DNA of 8,232 nt from an uncultured Selenomonadales bacterium (GCA_937901445.1 CALDHY010000062.1:1-8232); one strand, 5' to 3'; numbered from the stretch's first letter, positions 1 to 6,861 are shown. The notes: generated by a model not told the origin, from the sequence alone. Numbers and translations: made by a program.

Positions 1-150
1 TTTTATCGTCAGTCTTGGTTTCGTCGGTTTGAATTTCTTCAGTTAAAGTTTCTTCAGGCTTTTTCTTGCCTTTCTTAGATTTTTTATCGTCAGTCTTGGT
101 TTCGTCGGTTTGAATTTCTTCAGTTAAAGTTTCTTCCGGCTTTTTCTTGT
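1..150 (-). repeat. 81-bp in-frame tandem repeat (27 residues) in the L,D-transpeptidase tail
   Basis: Positions 1-69 recur at 82-150 with a single mismatch (position 56 versus 137). The period is 81 bp, exactly 27 codons. The encoded unit begins PEETLTEEIQTDETK and ends in a lysine-rich stretch (KKSKKGKKK). The second visible unit is cut by the window edge, so copy number is unknown. The near-identity at DNA level, including synonymous sites, indicates recent duplication. Confidence 0.9.
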
Positions 151-1183
151 TTTTCTTTTTATCTTTATCCTTCTTGGGTTTATCTAAATCGTGATTGGCG
201 GTGTAAAATTTAAAAACTTTGCCGTCTTCAGGTTTATCTGAAATATTTTGTAAGCCGCCGTCAATGTTTAGTAAAATAATTGCGTCGTCGGCGTTGCAGT
301 AAATTTGATTTTTACTTTCAAAGCCTGTAACCGTGCCGTACTTGGTTTTCAAAGTTGCCTCGCCCTCGCGCCATTCCAACCTTGTACGAAGAGCCATAGC
401 TATTGGAACTACCGGCAAATAATTTATATTGTCGCGAACAACCGCCTTTGCCAAAAAATTCCGCCCGTTAGCTTTTACTGCCTCAATTCGCCTGCCGTTA
501 ACTTCGATATTATAAGGCTTGCCAATATAAGTTGGAGTGCCGTCCGAAAGTATAATTTTTTCTTCAATGGCAGAATCACTTTCAAAGGGAGCAACGCCGT
601 ACGGTTCAAGCCAGCCGTTGACGTAAGCCACGTCGATACTTTGCCAGCCGTAGCCGTCGGGGTAAATCCAATAAGCAACGTTGCCGTCTTCGACTTTTTC
701 AACAACCACGCGGTTATACGTTATGTCAACCGGCGTTCCAACGTCAACCCTGTCATAAAGTTCCTCAACGTCTTTTTCAAGCATACGTACACAGCCGTTT
801 GAAACGTAACCGCCGATACTTTCAGGGCGATTAGTGCCGTGAATACCATAATTGCCGCGAATTTGCATCCAGCGATAACCTAAAGGATTTGCCGGACCGG
901 AAGAAACCATATATTCGGGGTCTGAAGGATCAATCCACGTCGGATTAATTACCTTTTCCAAAATTTTAAAATACCCTACCGGCGTCGGAGTGTAAGTTTT
1001 GCCCAAACCGAGAGGATATTCTGCAATTTTTTTATTATTTTCGTAGTAAGCCATTAATCTGCTTGCAACGTTTATCGCAATTCTTTTTTCAACTTTGGGC
1101 TTTTCTGCCGCCTCTGAATTTGCCGTGCCAAAAATCATCGTTACACCTAAAAAACCTGCCGCCAATTTCTCAAAAAGTTTCAA
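1..1183 (-). CDS. Secreted L,D-transpeptidase (YkuD domain) with stalk-like domain and repetitive charged tail; 3' end outside window
   Basis: This is a peptidoglycan cross-linking enzyme of the YkuD/ErfK family, expected to act outside the cytoplasmic membrane and form or modify meso-DAP-type cross-links through a cysteine thiol. The reading frame is open to the window edge (394 residues seen). The YkuD signature is complete: HGT at residues 115-117 and SNGCVRM at 128-134, with Cys131 the likely nucleophile. An N-terminal signal peptide (KLFEK, hydrophobic core, ANSEA region near residue 25) precedes the domain. Residues of roughly 215-300 resemble a copper-amine-oxidase-N/stalk domain (tentative). 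The last ~60 visible residues are a Lys/Glu/Asp/Thr tail with 27-residue repeats, perhaps a wall-binding or spacer segment. I chose the TTG at 1183 because it gives a full signal peptide; the next in-frame ATG (1138) would remove its basic start and half its core. Family assignment is firm; substrate is inferred. Confidence 0.93.
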   Translation of the reverse strand, partial: MKLFEKLAAGFLGVTMIFGTANSEAAEKPKVEKRIAINVASRLMAYYENNKKIAEYPLGLGKTYTPTPVGYFKILEKVINPTWIDPSDPEYMVSSGPANPLGYRWMQIRGNYGIHGTNRPESIGGYVSNGCVRMLEKDVEELYDRVDVGTPVDITYNRVVVEKVEDGNVAYWIYPDGYGWQSIDVAYVNGWLEPYGVAPFESDSAIEEKIILSDGTPTYIGKPYNIEVNGRRIEAVKANGRNFLAKAVVRDNINYLPVVPIAMALRTRLEWREGEATLKTKYGTVTGFESKNQIYCNADDAIILLNIDGGLQNISDKPEDGKVFKFYTANHDLDKPKKDKDKKKNKKKPEETLTEEIQTDETKTDDKKSKKGKKKPEETLTEEIQTDETKTDDK

Positions 1184-1214
1184 CCCTATGCACTGCCTTT
1201 CAAAAATTTTTTGT

Positions 1215-1223
1215 ATTATAACA
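1215..1223 (-). promoter_or_regulatory. Extended -10 promoter of the L,D-transpeptidase gene
   Basis: Read on the minus strand, 1223-1215 is TGTTATAAT: a perfect TATAAT hexamer with the TGn extension. This fits the absence of a good -35 (the hexamer 17 bp upstream, TGGCGA, matches TTGACA at only three positions). The predicted start of transcription is near 1208, about 25 bases before the TTG start codon. It implies the gene has its own transcript rather than depending on the cluster upstream. Confidence 0.6.
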
Positions 1224-1264
1224 CAATGCAGGATTAATCGCCACTTTAAAGAAATTATTGGCAG

Positions 1265-1636
1265 TTAAATTTCTTCAACTGTTACATTTTCGGCGCGGAT
1301 TCTCATTATTGGATATAAATCTTCGCCCGGCTCGTAACGTACAAATTCAAAGGTGTATATAATTAACATATCATCTTCAATTTCAGTTTGTAAAATTTCA
1401 GGGGTAAAATCTGAAAAAAGTTTGCTCGGGTCGTAGTCTTCATATTCGTAAAAAGAAACATTTTCAAAAGTTACGGCGATAAAGCCGTTTTCAGGCTTGC
1501 CTTGCTCATACCAGAGTTGCATCCAAAAACAAAAATCTATTGTCAAAGTAAGTTTTTTATTTTCGGCGTCATATTCAATTTTATCAATCGTGCTGTCGTG
1601 CAGATAATATTTTTCTTCAAATTCTGTGATAGTCAA
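1265..1636 (-). CDS. Small acidic HDS-motif protein, candidate immunity protein
   Basis: This is a 123-residue cytoplasmic protein without signal peptide or membrane segment, strongly acidic, with predicted alternating beta strands. An early LHDS motif (residues 12-15) is followed by IDKIEYD and LTLTIDF strands. That layout (HDS near the start, then beta strands carrying acidic residues) is seen in several small immunity-type families next to polymorphic toxins; I cannot name the family with certainty. Start choice: a TTG at 1636 sits 7 bases after an AGGAG (1648-1644) and one base after the stop of the upstream gene. The ATG at 1654 has no ribosome site and would overlap that gene by 17 bases. 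The position directly downstream of the HWH protein suggests it neutralises that protein, which is an inference from layout. Confidence 0.75.
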   Translation of the reverse strand: MTITEFEEKYYLHDSTIDKIEYDAENKKLTLTIDFCFWMQLWYEQGKPENGFIAVTFENVSFYEYEDYDPSKLFSDFTPEILQTEIEDDMLIIYTFEFVRYEPGEDLYPIMRIRAENVTVEEI

Positions 1637-1637
1637 G

Positions 1638-1994
1638 TTAATTCTCCTCGTCATTTTTTGGTATAATATGCGAAGGTCCGGATCCTTCTTTTACGGTATT
1701 ACCATTTTCATCAAAATATGTATCGAGTTTATTTTTGGTGTAGGGATTGTAAGCATGCCAATGGTCTTTCCCTTCAAAACAGGGTTTACCTTCTTTAGCA
1801 GGATCGAAACGTACACGAAATTTTGTTTTCTCGTGATAAAATTCATGATGGTCGATTTTTTTTTGAATCTTTTCAGAAATAAATTCCTTCCAATCTTGAA
1901 GCCACGCTTGAGTTGGAGCAGGAGGCAAATTTTTAATCAAATCTAAAATATCATCCATCGTTCCAAAAAATTCATACGCTTTTTTCTTGCTCAT
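1638..1994 (-). CDS. 118-residue HWH-motif protein, possible toxin-domain remnant
   Basis: The protein has no signal peptide and no membrane segment. The N-terminal half (residues 1-55) is helical and charged (EFF, DDILDLIKNLPP, WLQDWKEFI). The C-terminal half (56-118) reads like a compact nuclease-type or polymorphic-toxin C-terminal domain: KFRVRFDP at 58-65, DHWHAYNP at 77-84, FDENGN at 94-99, PSHI at 107-110. Histidines 78, 80 and 109 would be the candidate catalytic residues. It lacks any secretion or pre-toxin domain, so it is either a stand-alone effector, an orphan toxin cassette, or an unrelated small protein. The start is the ATG at 1994, 4 bases after the stop of the DUF4417 gene, with GGTGAG as ribosome site. 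A longer in-frame extension to 2129 overlaps DUF4417 and is unlikely. The toxin reading is a resemblance only. Confidence 0.7.
   Translation of the reverse strand: MSKKKAYEFFGTMDDILDLIKNLPPAPTQAWLQDWKEFISEKIQKKIDHHEFYHEKTKFRVRFDPAKEGKPCFEGKDHWHAYNPYTKNKLDTYFDENGNTVKEGSGPSHIIPKNDEEN
1644..1648 (-). promoter_or_regulatory. Strong Shine-Dalgarno that fixes a TTG start
   Basis: On the minus strand 1648-1644 is AGGAG (preceded by GACG), 7 bases upstream of TTG at 1636. It lies inside the last codons of the upstream gene, the usual arrangement for translational coupling. Confidence 0.7.
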
Positions 1995-1998
1995 ATGC

Positions 1999-2685
1999 TC
2001 ACCACTTCTTAAAACGAAGATATGTTTTTTCGACAAATTGTACTGTGTGAAATTTTGGTGGATCATAAAAAGTAACAGGAACTCCGGCTTCAATGTATTT
2101 ATCCATAAAATTTCTGCCTTGCATACCATAAAATAAAATATGACTTGGTTTCAAAGTTTCAACCATTGCTGCAAGTCCTTCAGTAAATCGTTTTTCATCG
2201 CTTTTAGTCCCTAAACTGGCAAGACTACTGATACAAACAATAGAATTTTGTTCAATACCGTCAAAACAATATTTATAAGAATTGGAATAGCCCCAACGTA
2301 CATTATTTATAACTTGAAGTCCTTGTTTGCCGAGCCAATAACCGAAGGCGCGCATTCTGTAAGTATTATAAATTTTCAGTGCGGCGGGCATGTCCAAGTA
2401 GGTTGAAAAATCCGGCGTAATAATTCCTGCGAAACGGCGCAATCTTTGAAGTGAATTTTTGGGGTTTCTCCAGATACTTTCAAATTTGTAGTCATCCATA
2501 TAAAAGTGTACGAATCCTTCAAAATCTGTAGGTATTTTTGGGTCGTTGTAGTAAACTAACGATTTAGGGATTTCAGTTGCAGTGCAAGGGCATATCGGAA
2601 TATCAAATTTTAAATCCCATCTTGCCCCTTCAACCATATAGGATTTGTAAATTGTTCTGAAAACATTTCTAGCAAATTCTTTCAT
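1999..2685 (-). CDS. DUF4417 family protein
   Basis: A 228-residue protein that I recognise as DUF4417, a family of unknown function often met in phage, plasmid and integrative-element gene sets. Conserved blocks visible in order (residues from the start used here): VHFYMDDYKFESIWRNP near 58-74, PDFSTYLDMP near 91-100, the YRMRAFGYW region near 108-116, VRWG and CFDG near 129-142, and a late LKPSHILFYG segment. No signal peptide or membrane span. Start choice: ATG at 2685 lies 9 bases after GAGG, while ATG at 2700, five codons earlier, has only AGAA before it; either is possible. It heads the three-gene minus-strand cluster and overlaps none of it. Its biochemical role is not known to me. Confidence 0.88.
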   Translation of the reverse strand: MKEFARNVFRTIYKSYMVEGARWDLKFDIPICPCTATEIPKSLVYYNDPKIPTDFEGFVHFYMDDYKFESIWRNPKNSLQRLRRFAGIITPDFSTYLDMPAALKIYNTYRMRAFGYWLGKQGLQVINNVRWGYSNSYKYCFDGIEQNSIVCISSLASLGTKSDEKRFTEGLAAMVETLKPSHILFYGMQGRNFMDKYIEAGVPVTFYDPPKFHTVQFVEKTYLRFKKW

Positions 2686-2700
2686 TTTATAAAACCTCAT

Positions 2701-2768
2701 TTCTAAAAAAATTTTTTTACATTAATCGTATCGTCAGAATTCAAAATTTCTTAAGTGGTGATAATTCA
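2701..2768. other. Divergent intergenic spacer
   Basis: These 68 bases separate the minus-strand DUF4417 cluster from the plus-strand PIG-L gene and must hold both promoters if each is independently transcribed. An A7/T7 run (2706-2719) could fold as a weak AT hairpin. I see no convincing -35/-10 pair in either direction. GGTGAT at 2757-2762 serves as ribosome site for the GTG at 2769. Confidence 0.4.
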
Positions 2769-4271
2769 GTGGATAAAATTTCAAAATCAGAAATAGATAC
2801 AACGCTGGAATTGTGCGACGAGTTTACTTACGCGGAAGAATTTGAAACGGTCGGCAATTCTTTTTTTGAGCGGCTGTATTTCGGCACGAGGATTTTAATA
2901 TTGGCTGAAAAATTCGGGGATGAAATTTTAATTGCGGGCAATATGACTTTAAATTTTACGGCGGCTCGCGCAGAAATTTTTATTGCTTATTCAAATGAAA
3001 ATAATTTTACGCCTGAAAATCTTTACGCGCTGAAAATTTTGGGCGTACCGACTCAAAATATTATTTTTGTCAAAGATTTAAAGCGGCTGATTTTGGAACT
3101 GCGCGCCAATATTATTTTTTGCGTCGATTATGATTCAAACGAACATAAAAATTTAGCGTCAACCTTTGAAAAAACTATTGGCGAAATTTTAAAAGAATGT
3201 CAAGACTACAAGCCGGAAATTTATAAAAAATTAGCCTGCGCGACGGCTTTAAACGCGCCTCCGGACTTTTACGCGCCGAATTTACTTTCAGTCAAGCGTC
3301 CGAAAATCGGTACAACTGATAATTACGACTTTGATTTAATCGACCGTGCAAATTATAATTGGGCGGAGCGCGTGCGTTTTCCCGTTGCCGAAATTTGCCG
3401 AAAAACTTTGCTGAAAAATAATCCCCTTGCCGCCGCAATTTTCGCTTACAAGTCAAAGAAATTTTCACCGCTTAGAATTTTAAATTCTGACGAAATTTTT
3501 TTTGAACGCCGCACGGATAATCAAGTTTTTTCTGCAAAAGTTACGGCAAGCTCCGGCGCGGCTGAAAGTGTTGCAGATTTTAAAATTTTCGGCGATTGTT
3601 GGACGCCAAATGTTGACGATTCGGAAAAAGTTTTGAAGTTTGAATGGGCTGACGCCGTGCAAGTTCAACAAATTAAAATTTACGGCAACATTTTTGACAA
3701 CGAACTCGCGCAGATTAAAATTCGCTTGCACATTGACAACGCGGGATTTTCTTTAGATAATATTCAAGTTATAGAAAAAACTTTACCCTGTAACGGTTGC
3801 CCGCTGATTCTTGACGTGGAAAAAATTTTCGTCCGTCGCGCAGAAATTTTTCTTGTCAAAGGCAGTACAGGTTTTGGAATTTCTGAAGTTGAAATATTTG
3901 CAAACGTCGAGCCGCTAAGGAAAATTGCGCCATTCATAAAATTGGCTGTCGGTAAAAATTTTTTCTATCGCTACGACGTACCATACGAAATTGAAAAAAT
4001 CCCGCTGAATCTGTACAAATTTCACGTCGATGAGCCGGTTAAACTCACTGCAACTTCAAATGATGAAACTATTTTGACTGAAATTTTTAACGGCGATGAA
4101 GAAATAATTTTGAATTTGGGCGGCGCAAAAGAAATTGTTTTAACGGCTGAAGTTTTGGGCAACCCCAATATCTATGACAAGGCGATAATTCGGCGCGTCG
4201 GCGATTGGGCGCAAATTCAGTTGAAAGTTTCACAATGGCTTGATAAAATTAATTCAAGGGCTAAGGGTTAG
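2769..4271 (+). CDS. PIG-L/LmbE-family protein with discoidin-like C-terminal region; active site degenerate
   Basis: A 500-residue cytoplasmic-looking protein with no signal peptide. Residues ~40-200 follow the PIG-L N-acetylglucosamine-deacetylase plan: RILILA strand, then EKFGDE (47-52) where active members have HPDDE, the LKILGVP block (88-94), and an acidic segment ending in NEHKN with His126 where the third metal ligand is expected. The middle carries blocks I associate with PIG-L members (WAERVRFPV, RILNSDEIFFERRTDN). Residues ~255-385 look like an F5/8 type C (discoidin) fold: VTASSG at its start, ISEVEIFA at its end. The rest is beta-rich. The GTG start has GGTGAT 6 bases upstream. 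It lies 64 bases before the WaaA-LpxK gene, suggesting a role on a cell-surface glycan or lipid. Family call good; enzymatic activity doubtful because the metal/catalytic motif is altered. Confidence 0.75.
   Translation: MDKISKSEIDTTLELCDEFTYAEEFETVGNSFFERLYFGTRILILAEKFGDEILIAGNMTLNFTAARAEIFIAYSNENNFTPENLYALKILGVPTQNIIFVKDLKRLILELRANIIFCVDYDSNEHKNLASTFEKTIGEILKECQDYKPEIYKKLACATALNAPPDFYAPNLLSVKRPKIGTTDNYDFDLIDRANYNWAERVRFPVAEICRKTLLKNNPLAAAIFAYKSKKFSPLRILNSDEIFFERRTDNQVFSAKVTASSGAAESVADFKIFGDCWTPNVDDSEKVLKFEWADAVQVQQIKIYGNIFDNELAQIKIRLHIDNAGFSLDNIQVIEKTLPCNGCPLILDVEKIFVRRAEIFLVKGSTGFGISEVEIFANVEPLRKIAPFIKLAVGKNFFYRYDVPYEIEKIPLNLYKFHVDEPVKLTATSNDETILTEIFNGDEEIILNLGGAKEIVLTAEVLGNPNIYDKAIIRRVGDWAQIQLKVSQWLDKINSRAKG
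4258..4271 (+). repeat. Two heptad repeats forming the stop of the PIG-L gene
   Basis: GGGCTAA (4258-4264) and GGGTTAG (4265-4271) are consecutive 7-base units of the same type as the longer array at 6812-6846. The second unit contains the TAG stop of the upstream gene, and the array encodes its last residues (RAKG). Confidence 0.6.
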
Positions 4272-4281
4272 TGACTTTAAA

Positions 4282-4321
4282 ACTATCCAACTACCACACT
4301 ACACCACTATCACACTACAAA
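4282..4321 (+). repeat. Five phased 8-bp repeats in the leader of the WaaA-LpxK gene
   Basis: ACTA occurs at 4282, 4290, 4298, 4306 and 4314, exactly 8 bases apart. Units: ACTATCCA, ACTACCAC, ACTACACC, ACTATCAC, ACTACAAA; consensus ACTAYCAC. The array is nearly free of G and ends two bases before the ribosome site, so in RNA it would be an unstructured, C/A-rich leader. Confidence 0.8.
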
Positions 4322-4322
4322 A

Positions 4323-4328
4323 AAGGGG
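4323..4328 (+). promoter_or_regulatory. Ribosome binding site that fixes the WaaA-LpxK start
   Basis: AAGGGG lies 7 bases before the ATG at 4336. The in-frame ATG at 4240, 32 codons earlier, lies inside the preceding gene, has no such site, and would translate the 8-bp repeats; it is therefore rejected as start. Confidence 0.75.
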
Positions 4329-4335
4329 CGCGTGT

Positions 4336-6825
4336 ATGCAACTGCTTTATAACCTTGCGGCAATTCTGGTCGTGATTATAATAATTCCGGTGTTTGCAAT
4401 TCGTTCAATTCGTGAAAAAGGCTTCGTCGAAAGAATCAAGCAAAGTTTAGGGTATTTCCCGGACGGCGCACTTGAACCGGTAGCGAAAAAAAATTGTATT
4501 TGGGTACACGCGGCGTCAGTCGGCGAAATTGTCGCCACAAGCCCGCTCATAAAAGAATTTCGCAAAGAATTTCCAAAATCGCCAATATTAGTTTCAGTCG
4601 TTACAACTTCCGGCTACGAAATGGCTAACAGAATTATCAAGGATGCAGACAGCATAATTTATTTTCCGCTGGACTTGCCTTTTGTTGCCGCATCAGTTTT
4701 GCGCAGAATCCACCCGCGTATTTTCTTAAACGTCGAAACTGAATTATGGCCCAACTTTTTTATGACGGCGCGTCAAATGCATATTCCCGTTATGATGGTA
4801 AACGGGCGAATTTCTGAAAAGAGCGTGCGCCGCTATAAATATATGTTTTCAATTTTAACTGATATGATCGGCACGGTAAAATTTTTTGCCATGCAATCGC
4901 CTATTGACGCGGGCTATATAATTCAACTCGGCGCGCCAAAAGAATTGGTTACAGTCACGGGCAATACAAAATTTGACCAAACATATACTGACGTAACGCC
5001 GGAGGAGCGGGAAAAAATTTTAACTGATATGGGCTTGAAAGACGCCGAAGGAATTTTTTTGGCGGGCAGTACTCATCGCGGCGAAGAAGATTATGTTTTA
5101 CAGGCGTTTAAAGCCGTTCGTGAAACTCACAAAAATTTAAAATTGGTAATTGCGCCGCGTGAACTTTTGCGCACTCGTGAAGTTATCAGCATTTGCAAAC
5201 GCGCGGGTTTTAAAGTTGGAACTCGAACTGAATTACAAAAACGCCCGCCCGCCAATGAAGACGTTATAATTTTGGATACAATCGGCGAATTGGGGCAAGT
5301 TTACAGTATCGGCGATGTAATTTACGTCGGCGGCAGTTTGGTTACTCACGGCGGACATAATATTTTGGAACCGGCGGCGCACGGCAAGGCAATTATCGTC
5401 GGGCATCATATGGAAAATTTTAAAGATACGCACGCCCTTTTCACAAACAGAAACGCTTGCATTACCGTAAATTCGCCTGAAGAATTGGTTGAACAAACTA
5501 AAAAACTTTTCGATGACATTGAACGCAGAAAACAACTTGAAACTGAAACTTTAAAAATTGTACTTGAAAATCGCGGCGCAGCCAGAAAATCCGCCGTACT
5601 TTTGCGCAAAGTTTTAACCGCCTACGAGGCAAAGGAAAACGCCCGCCACCCGCGCACTACCCAAAAAATTGAAAACCTGCGCACGTACTTTATTTATCTG
5701 ATTCACAGCAAAGAATCGGACGGCTTTTTTATGACTTTGATAATGGGCTTGTTTTATGTTTTTTCGCTTGTCTATGAACAACTTGTAAATATGAAATTGC
5801 TTTGTTACAAGACGGGAATTTTGGGCAAAGAAAAATTAAACTGCTACGTTATCAGCTTGGGAAATATCACGGTCGGCGGCACGGGCAAAACTCCAACCGC
5901 TCAACGTTTGGCGCGGGATATTCGAGATATGGGCTACAAAGTTGTAATTTTGAATCGCGGCTACCGTTCAAAGTGGCACGGCGAAATTGGAATAGTTTCA
6001 GACGGAAAAAATTTACATATGGACGCGGCAGAGGCGGGCGATGAAGCTTATATGCTTGCAAAACATTTACCTAACGTACCGGTTTTAATTGGAGCTGAAC
6101 GCGCCGTAACCGGCAAATACGCCATTGAACATTTCGGCGCGGAAGTTGCAATTTTGGACGACGGCTACCAGCATTGGCAACTGATACGCGATATGGATAT
6201 TTTGTTGGTTGACGCGGTAAACGTTTTCGGCAACGGGCATTTGTTGCCGCGCGGAACTTTGCGCGAGTCAATGTCACATATCAGCCGCGCGGACGTTTGC
6301 CTAATTACAAAAGTTGATCAGGCAGAGGCGGGCGCGGGCGAATACATTCGAGAAACTGTTCACAAATACAACGCCAATGCAAAAATCGTTGAAAGTATTC
6401 ATCAGCCGCGTTGCTTTATACCGCTTGCAGAATGGTTTATAGATTTGGCAAGTGAAGGCGTCAGCGTCGAAAGTATTTCCGGCAAACAAATTATGGCAGT
6501 TTCAGCTATTGGCAACCCTGCCTCTTTTGAACAAACTCTTAGGGATTTGGGCGCGGAAATTTTGGAAAGTATCCGTTATCCCGACCACCACGAATACACC
6601 GTGCGGGAAATGCATGACGTTTTGGAACAGGCGGACGCACTCGGCGCAGAGTCAATCGTCATTACAGAAAAAGACGCCGTAAAAATTCCCGCCGATTTTG
6701 CAAAGTCTAACTGGAATATTCCAATTTTTGTAATTTGCGTCGAAGTTAAATTTCAAGCGGGCGCAGATGAATTTCAAAACGAATTGCGCCGCCGTCTTAG
6801 CGAAAGGTTAGGGATTAGGGACTAA
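4336..6825 (+). CDS. waaA-lpxK: Fused Kdo transferase (WaaA) and lipid A 4'-kinase (LpxK)
   Basis: One 829-residue polypeptide joins two sequential LPS enzymes. Residues 1-~445 are WaaA, which transfers Kdo from CMP-Kdo to lipid IVA: N-terminal membrane anchor (3-22), WVHAASVGE at 56-64 with Glu64 the expected catalytic base, NVETELWPN, AGSTHRGEED, VGGSLVTHGGHNILEPA. Residues ~446-829 are LpxK, the ATP-dependent 4'-kinase making lipid IVA: amphipathic/hydrophobic helix near 465-485, Walker A GNITVGGTGKT at 509-519 (Lys518), DDGYQH at 608-613, FGNGHLLPRGTLRE, PDHHEY at 749-754. All key motifs are intact, so both halves should be active at the inner membrane cytosolic face. LpxK acts before WaaA, so polypeptide order is reversed relative to pathway order. 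Each half has about the length of its stand-alone counterpart. The last residues (RLGIRD) and the stop are encoded by the heptad repeat that follows. Confidence 0.95.
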   Translation: MQLLYNLAAILVVIIIIPVFAIRSIREKGFVERIKQSLGYFPDGALEPVAKKNCIWVHAASVGEIVATSPLIKEFRKEFPKSPILVSVVTTSGYEMANRIIKDADSIIYFPLDLPFVAASVLRRIHPRIFLNVETELWPNFFMTARQMHIPVMMVNGRISEKSVRRYKYMFSILTDMIGTVKFFAMQSPIDAGYIIQLGAPKELVTVTGNTKFDQTYTDVTPEEREKILTDMGLKDAEGIFLAGSTHRGEEDYVLQAFKAVRETHKNLKLVIAPRELLRTREVISICKRAGFKVGTRTELQKRPPANEDVIILDTIGELGQVYSIGDVIYVGGSLVTHGGHNILEPAAHGKAIIVGHHMENFKDTHALFTNRNACITVNSPEELVEQTKKLFDDIERRKQLETETLKIVLENRGAARKSAVLLRKVLTAYEAKENARHPRTTQKIENLRTYFIYLIHSKESDGFFMTLIMGLFYVFSLVYEQLVNMKLLCYKTGILGKEKLNCYVISLGNITVGGTGKTPTAQRLARDIRDMGYKVVILNRGYRSKWHGEIGIVSDGKNLHMDAAEAGDEAYMLAKHLPNVPVLIGAERAVTGKYAIEHFGAEVAILDDGYQHWQLIRDMDILLVDAVNVFGNGHLLPRGTLRESMSHISRADVCLITKVDQAEAGAGEYIRETVHKYNANAKIVESIHQPRCFIPLAEWFIDLASEGVSVESISGKQIMAVSAIGNPASFEQTLRDLGAEILESIRYPDHHEYTVREMHDVLEQADALGAESIVITEKDAVKIPADFAKSNWNIPIFVICVEVKFQAGADEFQNELRRRLSERLGIRD

Positions 6826-6846
6826 GGACTAAGGATTAGGGATTAG
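6806..6846 (+). repeat. Heptanucleotide tandem repeat at the 3' end of the WaaA-LpxK gene
   Basis: Five exact-length 7-base units run from 6812 to 6846: GGATTAG, GGACTAA, GGACTAA, GGATTAG, GGATTAG (consensus GGAYTAR), preceded by a shorter GGTTAG at 6806-6811. Because 7 is not a multiple of 3, the units place TAA/TAG in every forward frame; the gene ends at the TAA at 6823-6825. It resembles telomere-like repeat by composition only. Confidence 0.85.
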
Positions 6847-6861
6847 TTTTTAAAAGCGTCC

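Noticed and set aside
305..802. Plus-strand open frame of 165 codons
   Set aside because: It lies opposite the L,D-transpeptidase, whose minus-strand frame contains the full YkuD motif; the plus-strand product has no family features.
1626..1946. Plus-strand open frame with hydrophobic product
   Set aside because: It is antisense to the HWH protein gene, has no ribosome site, and the hydrophobicity comes from complementing Lys/Glu/Asp codons.
1995..2129. 45-codon upstream extension of the HWH protein
   Set aside because: It overlaps the DUF4417 coding region out of frame; ATG 1994 has GGTGAG and fits the coupled layout.
2751..2762. AAGTGGTGA shared by the ribosome regions of the genes starting at 1994 and 2769
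   Set aside because: Nine shared bases around two Shine-Dalgarno sites are plausibly chance plus common function; no further similarity extends from them.
4240..4335. N-terminal extension of the WaaA-LpxK protein from ATG 4240
   Set aside because: It overlaps the end of the previous gene, translates the 7- and 8-base repeats, and lacks a ribosome site, whereas AAGGGG precedes ATG 4336 and directly yields the membrane anchor.
6806..6846. Telomere or replication-end sequence
   Set aside because: The repeat is seven bases, degenerate, short, and sits inside a chromosome-like gene order with coding DNA on both sides.
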